Positions 54,705 through 64,000 of a stretch of 64,000 bases of DNA are shown one piece after another. The DNA comes from Halobacteriovorax vibrionivorans (GTDB lineage Bacteria > Bdellovibrionota > Bacteriovoracia > Bacteriovoracales > Bacteriovoracaceae): contig NZ_QDKL01000001.1 of the NCBI RefSeq assembly GCF_003346865.1, forward strand, positions 496,001 to 560,000, read 5' to 3'. Made by a program: the position numbers and the translations under genes. The first letter of the stretch is position 1, and every line of letters begins with the position of its first letter. Under the pieces are notes generated by a model, which was not told the origin of the DNA, did no database searches, and saw only the letters and a program-made list of their open reading frames with translations.

Positions 54705-56056
54705 TGATGAAATGGTTAATCGCATCTCTGTTATTTATCAATACAACATTGGCCCTAACTGTACCTAAGGTTTACAACACAGGTAAGCTTATAAACGTAA
54801 CTAAGGACCATTACTTAATACAAACTAAATCAAAGAAAATGATTAAGGTAAAACCATTTTTGAAAAAACCAAAAATTGGTGTTCAAATTAGTTATCCGGT
54901 TTCAAACACTGAAATCAAGGTTGATAAAGGCTTTATCCAACAACACGCCTTGAAAATGTTGTCACAAGAAGAATACACGTCTGACATTATAGAAGCCTAT
55001 CTTCAAACCTTATCTGATATATCAAAGAACGGGTTATACAAACAAGAAAGTACTACTGGTTCAATGTATTCATCATTGTTCTTAGATATGTTAGCTCCTA
55101 AACTTTGTGCTCATGAGAGTAGTTGCGATAATATGTGCTACTTTGGAGGTTGGGCATCAACGAGAAAAGGAGGCTACTGCCAGGCTCCTTGGAAAACAAA
55201 GAATGATGCAAAAGTGAAAGCTGTTGATAATGAAGTATATTCAAGAGACTACAGCTGTGGTGGTAAGAACCGTTTTCGTTGTAACCCAAAGATCTTCGGT
55301 CCATATGACTCTAGCTTAGATCCGGTACAAATGGTTGATACAAGTGATTCGAAAAGAAACTCTGCCGCAGGTATATGTATAAAGGTTAGAGGCTCATATA
55401 AGTATGCAACAGCACAATGTTTAGAGGCTTCGTCAAAGATACCAAATTTCAAAGAAGCACTTAGAGAACGCTATAATAACAATAAAGAAACATTTGAGCG
55501 CATTATTGATAACGTAAATTGTTTCTGTGATGCTCAAAAGACTGATAAGAGAGAGTTTAGTTGTAACGCTCTTAGATCGCGTTTATCTAAAATCTTTGAA
55601 GAAGAAAAAGAAGTTGTGGAAGTTGCTCCTGAAGTAGAAGAAGTTCAAGAAGCGCAGGAAGTTGCCACACCTGCGATAAAGGCGATCCCACCACCTAGAG
55701 GTGATAAATCAATTCCAATTCCTCGTGATGATGACGGAAAAGAAGAATTCGTACTTGATGAGCAAGAAGAAGAGCCTCTTCCTGAAGATCTTATCTACTA
55801 TAATTGTAACTTCACTGATACAAAGAATCTTTTTAAAGGAAAGAATGCTCAATGTGCAAATAAAGGTGTTTGCTTAAAGAAAGTAACCTGTGAATCTTAT
55901 TCAAAAGAGAAAAAGCAATACGATATTAAAGCAAAAATACTAGCATATTGTTCATGTGATGAGAGTGATGCCACAGAATGTGCTAATGCTATAGCAGATA
56001 AAGCCGTTGTGACTGAGAAGGATAATTCTCAAAGCACTGAATCAACACAACAATAA
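54704..56056 (+). CDS. Exported cysteine-rich hypothetical protein, second of pair
   Basis: 450 residues with signal peptide (WLIASLLFINTTLA). Two consecutive ATG codons (54704, 54707) follow GGAGG; the second has the better spacing. The mature part contains about 18 Cys in clusters (HESSCDNMCYFGGW, YSCGGKNRFRC, NCFCDAQ, GVCLKKVTC, YCSCDES) and, near residues 300-345, a Glu/Pro-rich linker (EVVEVAPEVEEV, AIPPPRGDKSIPIPRD) separating two domains. No family recognised. Co-translated with the preceding Cys-rich gene. The 3' end lies in a short tandem repeat. Confidence 0.65.
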   Translation: MMKWLIASLLFINTTLALTVPKVYNTGKLINVTKDHYLIQTKSKKMIKVKPFLKKPKIGVQISYPVSNTEIKVDKGFIQQHALKMLSQEEYTSDIIEAYLQTLSDISKNGLYKQESTTGSMYSSLFLDMLAPKLCAHESSCDNMCYFGGWASTRKGGYCQAPWKTKNDAKVKAVDNEVYSRDYSCGGKNRFRCNPKIFGPYDSSLDPVQMVDTSDSKRNSAAGICIKVRGSYKYATAQCLEASSKIPNFKEALRERYNNNKETFERIIDNVNCFCDAQKTDKREFSCNALRSRLSKIFEEEKEVVEVAPEVEEVQEAQEVATPAIKAIPPPRGDKSIPIPRDDDGKEEFVLDEQEEEPLPEDLIYYNCNFTDTKNLFKGKNAQCANKGVCLKKVTCESYSKEKKQYDIKAKILAYCSCDESDATECANAIADKAVVTEKDNSQSTESTQQ

Positions 56057-56085
56057 TTACAATAATTACAATAATTCTAATAATT
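56050..56085. repeat. Tandem 9-base repeat at convergent gene ends
   Basis: ACAATAATT occurs three times exactly and a fourth time with changes (CTAATAATT). It covers the stop codons of the Cys-rich gene and of the ABC-F gene; in the latter it encodes the terminal ELLELL. Confidence 0.8.
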
Positions 56086-57802
56086 CATCTATTTTTGCAT
56101 TAACTAGCTCGAGCTCATGGCCCGCGCTAGTTATTGCATCGGTATCACCTGCTGCTGAAGCATTTTGAATCTTTTCTTCTAACACAGATTGATACTTCTC
56201 TAGAGTTTCAATCTGGGCCATAACTTCTTCCTCGCGATACTTATTTCCGCTAGAAGTCTCTTGTGTTTTTTCTGGCTTTTTCTCTTTTTCAACGGCCTTC
56301 TTTTCTTTCTTTGTCTGAGGAGTTTCCTCCCATCCAATCTTTTCTAAGAATTCATCGTATGTACCTTCAAAGAACTCCGCCCCATCCTGTCTAAAAATAA
56401 CAAGCTTATTTACACATGACCTAAGTAGATCCTCATTATGGGTTACGATCAGACATGCGCCGTCGTATTCATTAATAGCTTCACCTAGAGAGTCAATACT
56501 CTCCATATCCAAGTGATTTGTTGGCTCATCTAAAAAGAGCAGGTTCGTTTTCTGGGCCAAGATCTTCCCAAGCATTACTCTGGCCTTTTCTCCCCCTGAT
56601 AAAACAGAAATCTTCTTATCAGAATCCTCTCCAGTAAATAGCATTGTTCCCGCAATTGCTTTTACTCTAGTGATATTTAGATCAGTATTTACTTCCTGAA
56701 TCTCTTGAGTAATTGAATTTTCAGGATGTAGCCTTTGGACATTAGTTTGACCAAAGTGACCTAGAGCAAGACTTGGATGCTCCCAAATCTCTCCTGTGCG
56801 CTCCTTTAGCTCGTGGGATAAAACATTTAATAGTGTCGACTTCCCTTTTCCATTTTTTCCAATAATTCCAATACGATCTTCACGATCGACTTCAAAAGTC
56901 ACACCTGAAAATAAGTTCTCTTCAGTGTAGCCGAAACTTAGATTCTTAACTTTCATAATCTGCTTTCCAGGACATGGAGTATGATTAAAAGAAAAGTCTA
57001 AATCAGCGATCTTATCAAGTTGCTGCATATCCTGCATTTTCTCAATGGCCTTAAGTCGAGACTGGGCCTGAGAAGCACCCCTTGCACTTACGCGGTATTT
57101 ATCCACGTAATCCATCATATGCTTTATCTTCTTTTCTTGATTTATACGTGTTTGCTCGTAAACAATTTCATCTTGTTCCAATTGCTCATAATATTTCTTT
57201 GTTTGACCTTTTATTTTTCGAAGCTTTCCACGATGAACACCCATCGTATGTGTTGTCACTGAATCCATAAATGAACGGTCGTGAGTGATGAGAATAACTT
57301 CTCCGTTAAAAGACTTGAGAAATGACCTTAGCCATTGGAGGGAGACAATATCGAGGTAATTTGTAGGCTCATCTAAGAGCAAACAATTGGGTTCAGTTAA
57401 TAAAGTTTTCACTAAATTGATACGAATCTGGTATCCACCGGAAAAACTTTGGGGATCTTTTTCAAAATCTTCATCTGAAAAACCAAGCCCTGTAAGTAAT
57501 TTCTCCGCTCGATAAGTCTCATATTTAAACTCTGGGCCTAAAGCAGACATACACTCATCCACAACACTTTTGTGAGTGAAGTGAATATGCTGATCTAAGG
57601 TACCGATTTTATAAGACTTTGGTATCTTCACATCACCACTATCATAGGGCTCGACGCCAGTGATGATTTTAAACAAAGTCGATTTACCTGTTCCATTTCT
57701 ACCAACTAGGCCGATTATTTCACCACTTCCAAGAGAAAACGTCACTTCTTCAAAAAGCGTTCGGCCACCAAAAGATTTAGTTACATTTACAAGCTGAATC
57801 AT
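56066..57802 (-). CDS. ABC-F family ATPase
   Basis: 578 residues, soluble twin-ATPase that acts on ribosomes, not a transporter. Seen: first Walker A GLVGRNGTGKST and signature SFSGGYQIRI; second Walker A GIIGKNGKGKST and signature LSGGEKARV; a linker region between the two domains (MDYVDKYRVSARGASQAQSR); and a C-terminal helical extension (EEEVMAQIETLEKYQS). Uup/YheS-type versus others cannot be decided. ATG at 57802 begins the conserved IQLVNVTKSFGG; the frame upstream to 57961 overlaps the divergent typA and is unsupported. Confidence 0.9.
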   Translation of the reverse strand: MIQLVNVTKSFGGRTLFEEVTFSLGSGEIIGLVGRNGTGKSTLFKIITGVEPYDSGDVKIPKSYKIGTLDQHIHFTHKSVVDECMSALGPEFKYETYRAEKLLTGLGFSDEDFEKDPQSFSGGYQIRINLVKTLLTEPNCLLLDEPTNYLDIVSLQWLRSFLKSFNGEVILITHDRSFMDSVTTHTMGVHRGKLRKIKGQTKKYYEQLEQDEIVYEQTRINQEKKIKHMMDYVDKYRVSARGASQAQSRLKAIEKMQDMQQLDKIADLDFSFNHTPCPGKQIMKVKNLSFGYTEENLFSGVTFEVDREDRIGIIGKNGKGKSTLLNVLSHELKERTGEIWEHPSLALGHFGQTNVQRLHPENSITQEIQEVNTDLNITRVKAIAGTMLFTGEDSDKKISVLSGGEKARVMLGKILAQKTNLLFLDEPTNHLDMESIDSLGEAINEYDGACLIVTHNEDLLRSCVNKLVIFRQDGAEFFEGTYDEFLEKIGWEETPQTKKEKKAVEKEKKPEKTQETSSGNKYREEEVMAQIETLEKYQSVLEEKIQNASAAGDTDAITSAGHELELVNAKIDELLELL

Positions 57803-57867
57803 ATATATTGTGTAACAAATAAATTCATTATTAGAAAGTAGATTAGACAGACAGGAAAGGGCACAAA

Positions 57868-59700
57868 ATGAGTCAATTTGAGAAATTAAAAAATATCGCA
57901 GTAGTTGCGCACGTTGACCACGGTAAAACGACGATGGTTGATGAAATCTTAAAACAATCAAACACTTTTGAAGAAAGAGCTGAGATTGTAGAAAGAGTTA
58001 TGGACTCTGGTGAAATCGAAAAAGAGCGTGGGATTACGATCACTGCAAAAAACTGTTCTTTCTTTTATAAAGATACAAAGATTAACCTACTTGATACTCC
58101 AGGCCACGCGGACTTTGGTGGTGAAGTAGAAAGATCTCTTATGATGGTTGATGGTGTACTTCTTCTCGTTGATGCTTCAGAAGGTCCTCTTCCACAAACT
58201 CGTTTCGTACTAAGAAAAGCGCTTTCTCGTGGTCTTAAGGTTGCAGTTATTATTAATAAGGTTGACCGTCCAGATCAAAGAATTGATGAAGTTAGAGGTG
58301 AATGTGAAGACCTACTACTTGAGATTGCAACAGAGCTAGAAGTTGAAGACTTTGATATTGATATTCCATTCATTTATGCATCAGCTAAAAATGGTTGGGC
58401 AGCAATGGAGCCAGGAGTTGTTCGCGAAGATATGATTCCTGTTCTAGACTTCATGGTTTCGGATTACTTCCCAGAACCAAAACAAGACATCGAAGCTCCA
58501 CTGCAACTTCTTGTATCAAACCTTACATATTCTAAATTCCTAGGACAACAATTCGTAGGGCGTATTCACCAAGGAAAGATTGTTAAGAACCAACAATTTA
58601 CTTGTATTGGTGCTGACAAATCAAAGAACTTTAAAGTTTCAAATATCCAAACTTATTCAGGACTTCAAACTGTAGAGGTTAACGAAGCTCATGCAGGTGA
58701 GATTGTAATCTGTGCTGGTATTGAAGAAGTTCATATTGGAGATACAATCACTCCAACAACTGATCAAAATCCACTAGAGAGAATTGAAGTTGAACCACCA
58801 ACAGTTGCTGTTAACGTTTCCGTTTCAACATCTCCAATGAGTGGTCAAGAAGGTGAATACCTTACTTCAAGAAAGCTTGAAGAATTCTTACAAGATGCTT
58901 GTCGTCTAAATGTTGCTCTTAAATATGAAGCAACTGACGATGCAAAAGTATATAAGCTAAAAGGACGTGGAGAGCTTCAAATCGCTATCGTTTTTGAAGA
59001 GCTTAGACGTAAAGGATTTGAGCTAATGGTTTCAAGACCAGAAGTACTTTTCCAAGAAATAGATGGTGAGAAACATGAGCCGTATGAACTTGCTGTTCTT
59101 GATGTTCCTGATGATTTCACAGGTGTTGTAACAGAGAAGCTTTCAATTAGAAAAGGGATCATGTCTTCAATGATGCCAATTGGTGAAGGTCGTACAAGAA
59201 TTGAATTTGAAATTCCATCACGTGGTCTAATTGGTTACCGTGGTGCTTTCATGACAGATACTCGTGGTGAAGGAATCCTTTCTACTGAATTTCTAGGTTA
59301 CCGTCCATACGCTGGTGATATGCTTGCTCGTCAAAATGGTGCAATCATCTCAGATAGAGCTGGTAAGGTTACTGGATACGCAATCTTTAACCTACTCAAC
59401 AATGGTGAGTTCTTTGTTGAACCTGGTGATATGGTTTACGAAGGAATGGTTATTGGTGAGAGCAAGAAAGAAAACGACGCTAACGTAAATATCTGTCGTG
59501 GTAAGCAACTTACATCAGTTCGTACAGCAGGTAAGGATGAAAATATTATTCTTCCTCCAGTAAGACCTAGAACTCTTGAGTGGGCCCTAGACTGGATTGA
59601 TAATGATGAATGGGTTGAGATTACTCCTCAAAATGTTCGTATCAGAAAGAAAGAACTTGCTGCAAATAAGCGTTCTGTAGTTAGAAAAGAAAAGAAATAA
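57868..59700 (+). CDS. typA: GTPase BipA/TypA, ribosome-associated
   Basis: Translational GTPase needed for 50S assembly at low temperature and stress. Seen: G1 [14 protein letters not shown]3 [13 protein letters not shown]4 NKVDRPDQR, and the BipA-type C-terminal region with [20 protein letters not shown] and [12 protein letters not shown]. 610 residues, complete. Its start is 65 bases from the divergent ABC-F gene. Ends in a long hairpin terminator. Confidence 0.96.
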   Translation: MSQFEKLKNIAVVAHVDHGKTTMVDEILKQSNTFEERAEIVERVMDSGEIEKERGITITAKNCSFFYKDTKINLLDTPGHADFGGEVERSLMMVDGVLLLVDASEGPLPQTRFVLRKALSRGLKVAVIINKVDRPDQRIDEVRGECEDLLLEIATELEVEDFDIDIPFIYASAKNGWAAMEPGVVREDMIPVLDFMVSDYFPEPKQDIEAPLQLLVSNLTYSKFLGQQFVGRIHQGKIVKNQQFTCIGADKSKNFKVSNIQTYSGLQTVEVNEAHAGEIVICAGIEEVHIGDTITPTTDQNPLERIEVEPPTVAVNVSVSTSPMSGQEGEYLTSRKLEEFLQDACRLNVALKYEATDDAKVYKLKGRGELQIAIVFEELRRKGFELMVSRPEVLFQEIDGEKHEPYELAVLDVPDDFTGVVTEKLSIRKGIMSSMMPIGEGRTRIEFEIPSRGLIGYRGAFMTDTRGEGILSTEFLGYRPYAGDMLARQNGAIISDRAGKVTGYAIFNLLNNGEFFVEPGDMVYEGMVIGESKKENDANVNICRGKQLTSVRTAGKDENIILPPVRPRTLEWALDWIDNDEWVEITPQNVRIRKKELAANKRSVVRKEKK

Positions 59701-59711
59701 GTTCAAAATAC

Positions 59712-59756
59712 TACTTAAGAGGCCTCTATAAGCCCTTTTTAGAGGCCTTTTAAGTA
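59712..59756 (+). terminator. Terminator of typA
   Basis: TACTTAAGAGGCCTCTA pairs with TAGAGGCCTTTTAAGTA: 17 bp with one G-U wobble, loop of 11 bases, with TTTT inside the 3' arm. One of the longest stems in the window. Confidence 0.82.
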
Positions 59757-59885
59757 ATTAATATCATAGAGAATTTTAAAATTTCTCCCAAGAAACGCAC
59801 TGCACATATATTCATATTATTGACGACGCCCCCTCTCATCCTATAAAATCAATATGTTATTGATGAAAACTAAAGAAGTTGAATT

Positions 59886-60588
59886 ATGTCTAGATTAAGC
59901 CGATTAAAGAAACCACATGTAACTATTGTCGACGATGACTCTGATAACTTAGAAAATTATCAAGACCTTTTGGAAGATGATTTTGATCTACAGTTAATTC
60001 AAAGACCTCTCGAACTACTTACTTTTCTAAACACTAACAAAACTGACATTATGGTTCTTGACCTTCATATGCCAGAACTAAATGGTTTTGAACTTTACGA
60101 AAAAGCGCGACTTCTTGCCAAAGAAGACTCCTGTTATTTTCTTAACAGGTGACCCATCAGAAGAAGCTTGTGTTAAGGGCCTTCAAATTGGAGCAGAGGA
60201 CTTTATTGTAAAACCTGTAACGATCAATGAGTTAATTGCTCGTATCAAAAATAAAGTTGAAGCAAAGAAGAATCGTCACCGTCGTAAAAAGAAGAATGAA
60301 ATTAGATTTGAAGAGCAAGGCTTTAATATCGATCTTGACCAGCAATTAGTGTATCTAAATGAAAAAGAAGTTAAACTGACTTCAACAGAATATAAGATTA
60401 TTACGCTATTGGCTTCTAATCCAAGTAAAGTTTTTCCAAAAGAGCATATCTCTCAAGTCGTTTGGGCCGAAAGCAATAACAACGCCCAAAATATTGATAC
60501 TCACCTATCAAACTTACGACGCAAGCTAAAACCGTTTTCAGAATATATTAAAACAATAAAATCTCGTGGAGTCCTACTTAGACTGTAG
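59886..60588 (+). pseudogene. OmpR/PhoB-type response regulator split by a frameshift
   Basis: The first frame (59886-60152) gives the receiver start TIVDDDSDN, phospho-acceptor Asp59 in MVLDLHMPELNGFE, then loses homology at LAKEDSC. The +1 frame (stop-free from 60082) continues with KTPVIFLTGDPSEEA, IKPV-like FIVKPV, and a C-terminal winged helix (LTSTEYKIITLLASNPSKVF, HLSNLRRKLKPF). One extra base in the AAA at about 60119-60121 explains both, and the repaired spacing from MP to TP is exactly family-like. Either a real disruption, a sequencing error or an unusual recoding event. The 3' end overlaps murG by 15 bases. Confidence 0.85.
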
Positions 60589-61653
60589 GACTTCATCTAG
60601 AATAATTTGAGTTGCATGTTCACGGTCCTGTGGAACACTCGAGCTTGGAATCTTTTTGAGCTCTTCTTCGATTGAACAATTCTTAAATTCATCTTCCTCA
60701 ATAACAATGGAGCCTAATACGCGATGTGCTTCCATGGCATTGTGATATTGTTCATTCTTTTGAGCAATTTTTAATGGAATAAAAAGACTTGGTTTTCCAA
60801 GAGCAATAAGCTCGGCAACTGTACCAGCACCAGAGCGCGAAATGATGTAGCGAGAAGCTTTCATTAGATCTGGCATTTCATCACCTAAGAAGGCCAAAGG
60901 TATATAGGTTTTACTACGAAGAGACTTGAATTCATCGATAGACTGACTACCAACTTGATGAATGACTGTGAATTTTTCACATAATGAGTCTAAGTTCTCT
61001 TTGATTTTATCATTAAGTAATTTTGAGCCATTTCCTCCACCAGTAACAAATAGGATTGGCAGAGCAGGATTTTTTAATTCAACGCCTTCAAAAGTACGAA
61101 TATTGAGCTGAGTTGTTTTAAACTCTTCTCTTACTGGATAACCAGAATATCGAACCTTATCTTTTGGGAAATACTTTAAGGAATCTTTGAAGCTTACAAA
61201 AACGCGATAAGCAAAAATCGATGCGATCTTATTTGCAAGACCAACACGTGATGTTTGTTCATGGACTATTATTTTATAACCAAGAACTTTTCCGGCCATG
61301 ACAGTGGGAACACTAACAAAGCCTCCCATCGACACAATAGTACTGGCACGAGAACGTAGTAGAAGTAGATGAATAAAAGATTGAAATAGACCTATTATTA
61401 AACGAAAAATATCTGTGAGATTTTGAAAATCTATATATCTTCTAAGCTTACCAGTAGAGACTCCAATATAGCGATCAACCTTACCTCTTGTCAGATTTGA
61501 TTCAATCCCTTTATAAGATCCAAAATACACTACTTTGATATTTGATTTTCTTATTTCACTAATTAGAGTTAGTGCTGGAACAACATGTCCCCCACTTCCA
61601 CCACCAGTGAATACAACGGCCTTTTTATTTCTATCAATTAATTCATTTTGCAT
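60574..61653 (-). CDS. murG: Undecaprenyl-PP-MurNAc-pentapeptide GlcNAc transferase MurG
   Basis: GT28 glycosyltransferase making lipid II at the inner membrane. Seen: the N-terminal GGGSGGHVVPALTL, membrane-contacting hydrophobic patch (IFRLIIGLFQSFIHLLLL), and the C-terminal UDP-GlcNAc pocket around YIISRSGAGTVAELIALGKP with KIAQKNEQYHNA. 359 residues. It is not in a dcw cluster here; it overlaps the response regulator at the 3' end, and the flavoprotein gene ends 7 bases upstream. Confidence 0.94.
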   Translation of the reverse strand: MQNELIDRNKKAVVFTGGGSGGHVVPALTLISEIRKSNIKVVYFGSYKGIESNLTRGKVDRYIGVSTGKLRRYIDFQNLTDIFRLIIGLFQSFIHLLLLRSRASTIVSMGGFVSVPTVMAGKVLGYKIIVHEQTSRVGLANKIASIFAYRVFVSFKDSLKYFPKDKVRYSGYPVREEFKTTQLNIRTFEGVELKNPALPILFVTGGGNGSKLLNDKIKENLDSLCEKFTVIHQVGSQSIDEFKSLRSKTYIPLAFLGDEMPDLMKASRYIISRSGAGTVAELIALGKPSLFIPLKIAQKNEQYHNAMEAHRVLGSIVIEEDEFKNCSIEEELKKIPSSSVPQDREHATQIILDEVLQSK

Positions 61654-61660
61654 GCATTAA

Positions 61661-62818
61661 TTATACATACTTTGCAGCTACATAGCCAGAAGACCAGGCC
61701 CACTGGAAATTGTATCCACCAAGAAGTCCTGTTACATCAAGAACTTCACCTATAAAGAAGAGATTTTTTTGAAGTCGACTCTCCATTGTTTTTGAACTTA
61801 CTTGATTTGTATCAACTCCACCACGTGTTACTTCGGCCTTACGATAACCTTCTGTACCGCTAGGGATAAATTCCCAATGATGAAATACTTTAACTAAAAG
61901 CTCTTTTTGATCACCCGATAGCTCGGCACATTTTCGGTTAAGAGGTAGCTTAAATAATTTTAACCACTCTTCAACAAAGCGAATTGGAAGCTCTTCTTTT
62001 AGAGCATTAAGAAGTGTCTTCTTATTTTTATCTTTTAGGATTTGGTAAATATCAGACTTAGGTAAGAAGTTAATCTTTACTTTACTCTTAGACTCCCAAT
62101 AGAGAGAGGCTTTTAAAATCGATGGCCCACTTAGTCCCTTATGTGTCCATAGGATATTTTCGAGGAATTTCTTATTACCGACACATACCTCAGATTCAAT
62201 AGCAACACCTGCTAAGTTCTTTAAGACATTCTCTAAAGTAAATGGAACAAGAGCTGGTGTTGTTTCAACCATTTTGTGTCCAAACTGCTTTGCGATACGA
62301 TAACCAATATCAGTGGCCCCTAATCCAGGAAATGAAAGTCCTCCGGTGGCAACGACTAGGCTATCTGCTTGGAAAGAATCTCCATTAGTAAGACTAACTT
62401 TATAGTAGTCTTCATAAGATACCTCATTCACTCGACTACTAACCTTTAACTCACAATTTGAAGGAATTGATTTCAAAAGTCCTTCCAATATTCCTCGTGA
62501 CTTTTGGTCGCAAAATAATTGGCCAAGTGTTTTTTCATTATATGTTAAATTCAATTCGGAGATAAAAGAAATAAAATCCCAATTCGTATACTGGCTTAAA
62601 GCAGATTTACAAAAATGAGGATTTTGAGAAACGTAGAAATTTGGTGTGATATCAAGATTTGTAAAATTACAACGTCCACCACCAGAGACTAAGATCTTCT
62701 TTCCAGGGCCTTTGGCACCTTCAAGAATTAATACCTTTCGCCCTCTTTTGGCAGCATGGATGCCACAGAATAAACCTGCAGCACCCGCACCAATAATTAT
62801 GACATCATATTTACTCAT
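61661..62818 (-). CDS. FAD-dependent oxidoreductase, YhiN/HI0933 family
   Basis: 385-residue flavoprotein of unknown substrate. Seen: the dinucleotide motif IIIGAGAAGLFCGIHAAKRG, KILVSGGGRCNFTN and the C-terminal EVLDVTGLLGGYNFQWAWSSG that is diagnostic of the family (Asp and NxQxAxxSG). Complete. It lies between a helicase and murG on the same strand with small gaps (6 and 7 bases), so they may be co-transcribed. Physiological role unassigned. Confidence 0.88.
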   Translation of the reverse strand: MSKYDVIIIGAGAAGLFCGIHAAKRGRKVLILEGAKGPGKKILVSGGGRCNFTNLDITPNFYVSQNPHFCKSALSQYTNWDFISFISELNLTYNEKTLGQLFCDQKSRGILEGLLKSIPSNCELKVSSRVNEVSYEDYYKVSLTNGDSFQADSLVVATGGLSFPGLGATDIGYRIAKQFGHKMVETTPALVPFTLENVLKNLAGVAIESEVCVGNKKFLENILWTHKGLSGPSILKASLYWESKSKVKINFLPKSDIYQILKDKNKKTLLNALKEELPIRFVEEWLKLFKLPLNRKCAELSGDQKELLVKVFHHWEFIPSGTEGYRKAEVTRGGVDTNQVSSKTMESRLQKNLFFIGEVLDVTGLLGGYNFQWAWSSGYVAAKYV

Positions 62819-62824
62819 ATTTAA

Positions 62825-64000
62825 TTAATAACGGCTTTGACGAGAACTTCCTCTACTTCCACCGTTTGAAGAGCGTTTGTTGCCCCAGCTTTCATTTCCG
62901 CCACGACTTCCACTGCGACCGCTACGACCACCACGATTTCCACCGCGTCCGCCACGATCTCCGCCGCGACCACCGCGTCCACCACGATCTCCACCACGCT
63001 CACGAGTAGCTTCAAATCTTAGCTTTTTATTTCCAATGAAAACCTGCTCTTGTCCATCAATTAGAAGCTTACCTGTTTCAAAAGGAATATCAACAAAAGA
63101 GAATTTATCCTTAAGTTGAACATTACGGATTCTTCTTTGATCAATATTTAGCTCACCTGCGATTGCATCTAAGAAAGACTTAATCTGAGCACCGTCTTCA
63201 CGTCCGTAATTTACGAAACAACGAATATTACCACGAGCATCAGCTCTTACTTCTCCACGAGGTCCACTTGCTCTTTCGCCACGGCCCTTTGGCTCAAGGT
63301 CGATTGTCGGGTTCATTTCAAAGCGCTTTAAGTTATCCGCAAATAGAGACTTGTACATTGCTCTTAGAACTTGTTCTTTTTCAAGATGATCGAAGTTCTC
63401 CGCAAAAGTTGCAAAAGAATCATCAAGATCGTCACTTTCCTCTAATTCTTCAAAAATCTCAGCAAAGTGATTAAGCTTACGACGTACCATCGCACCTTTA
63501 AGAGTATCAACAGAAGGGATTCTCTCTCTTTCAATCTTTGCTTTTGTTAGTCTCTCAAGTGCTGAAATCTTTCTTATTTCACTTGGTGAAACAACAGAAA
63601 GTGCTAAACCTTTCTGACCAGCACGACCTGTACGACCAATTCTGTGAACATAAGATTCAAGATCTTGTGGTAGTCCAAAGTTGAATACGTGAGTTAAGTG
63701 ATCAACATCAATTCCACGAGCAGCAACATCTGTACAAACAAGAAGTTTTACTTTCTTATTTTTAAACTTCTTCATCGTCACATCGCGATGCTTTTGATCC
63801 ATGTCACCATGAAGAGAGTCTGCAAGATAACCTCTTAGGTTTAGCTCATCACAAAGAGAGCTTGCTTCAATTTTTGTCTTAGTGAAAATGATCCCGTAGT
63901 AGTCTTCAACAGCATCAAGAAGACGACAAACTGCTTCACGCATATATTGATCACGAACAAGATAGAACTTCTGAGTGATATTATCATTTGATAAAGTCTT
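62825..64000 (-). CDS. DEAD-box RNA helicase, C-terminal part (runs off the window), RGG-rich tail
   Basis: Partial: the frame stays open to the window edge. Visible: helicase lobe 2 with GIIFTKTKIEASSL, LHGDMDQKHRD, LVCTDVAARGIDV and YVHRIGRTGRAGQKG; a DbpA/CsdA-type RNA-binding domain (CFVNYGREDGAQIKSF, FSFVDIPFETG); then an Arg/Gly-rich tail with repeats of RGG and GGR types. ATP-binding motifs lie outside. Likely a cold-shock or ribosome-assembly helicase of the CsdA/DeaD group. The gene closes 6 bases before the flavoprotein start. Confidence 0.88.
   Translation of the reverse strand, partial: KTLSNDNITQKFYLVRDQYMREAVCRLLDAVEDYYGIIFTKTKIEASSLCDELNLRGYLADSLHGDMDQKHRDVTMKKFKNKKVKLLVCTDVAARGIDVDHLTHVFNFGLPQDLESYVHRIGRTGRAGQKGLALSVVSPSEIRKISALERLTKAKIERERIPSVDTLKGAMVRRKLNHFAEIFEELEESDDLDDSFATFAENFDHLEKEQVLRAMYKSLFADNLKRFEMNPTIDLEPKGRGERASGPRGEVRADARGNIRCFVNYGREDGAQIKSFLDAIAGELNIDQRRIRNVQLKDKFSFVDIPFETGKLLIDGQEQVFIGNKKLRFEATRERGGDRGGRGGRGGDRGGRGGNRGGRSGRSGSRGGNESWGNKRSSNGGSRGSSRQSRY

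Noticed and set aside
56050..56085. CRISPR-like array
   Set aside because: Units are 9 bases in direct tandem without spacers; it is a simple repeat.
57803..57961. 53-residue extension of the ABC-F protein overlapping typA
   Set aside because: The conserved N-terminus starts at 57802 and the extension covers the divergent typA start region.
60110..60130. Programmed frameshift signal in the response regulator
   Set aside because: No recognised slippery heptamer with downstream pseudoknot or upstream Shine-Dalgarno-like stimulator; kept only as a possibility.
60082..60588. Independent DNA-binding protein starting at 60082
   Set aside because: Its first residues are shadow sequence; true homology begins mid-receiver, so it is the second half of a frameshifted regulator.
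62877..63119. Pro/Arg-rich frame on the plus strand
   Set aside because: Antisense shadow of the RGG-coding tail, with low-complexity composition and no start signal.

Overview
The window is a dense, AT-rich (roughly 35% G+C by eye) stretch of chromosome from a Gram-negative bacterium. Evidence for an outer membrane: an LptF/G permease, MurG, an MltD-like lytic transglycosylase, several lipoboxes, and at least six beta-barrel proteins ending in an aromatic residue. The mix of a very AT-rich genome, many secreted proteins with no recognisable family, a major porin of the ARLLALG type and an array of exported barrels fits Bdellovibrionota, most likely the Bacteriovoracales / Halobacteriovorax side. 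That placement is inference. No phage, transposase, rRNA operon or CRISPR array is visible.

Layout. 0-9.5 kb: glycyl-tRNA synthetase; a U32 (RlhA-like) protein with a GIY-YIG protein; a four-gene exported cassette (redoxin, two YtkA-like proteins, CCGGG barrel); recO overlapping an unusually small SF2 helicase; rsmE and an Nfu scaffold. 9.5-25.6 kb: nitrilase-ugd, an LPG-synthase-like membrane protein, lepA, a K+ uptake operon (KtrB-KtrA plus a HAMP/PAS membrane protein), an RNA m5U methyltransferase, a TPR lipoprotein with RodZ, lptF, pepA and trmL. 25.6-32.5 kb: the accessory-looking part. It holds a frameshifted barrel gene, a BrnT/BrnA-like toxin-antitoxin pair with a palindrome over its start codon, four tandem paralogous barrels that share the motif PExSRDGKTxN, and a larger porin. 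32.5-42.4 kb: an orphan gene, mltD, a dicarboxylate symporter, two orphans, the rplU-rpmA / obg-rsfS-rlmH ribosome-biogenesis block, trpS and a small orphan. 42.4-45 kb: initiator tRNA followed by a 26-bp copy of its 3' end 135 bp away, a histidine kinase and two small orphans. 45-51 kb: alaS, then pckA-hemJ-DUF1653-E2-like acyltransferase as a tightly overlapping operon. 51-56 kb: an exported phospholipase-D-like enzyme and three exported orphan proteins, two of them rich in cysteine. 56-64 kb: an ABC-F ATPase, typA, a response regulator split by a frameshift, murG, a flavoprotein, and a DEAD-box helicase that runs off the end.

Most of the window is housekeeping translation, envelope and ribosome assembly. 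The parts that deserve a second look are the barrel array with its non-ATG starts and shared promoter element, the copper-like exported cassette, the secreted cluster at 51-56 kb, the tRNA 3'-end duplication, the K+ transporter with an attached sensor, and two genes disrupted by single-base frameshifts. Where the preferred start differs from the longest reading frame, it was chosen on the Shine-Dalgarno sequence, promoters or family length; the reason is given in each entry.
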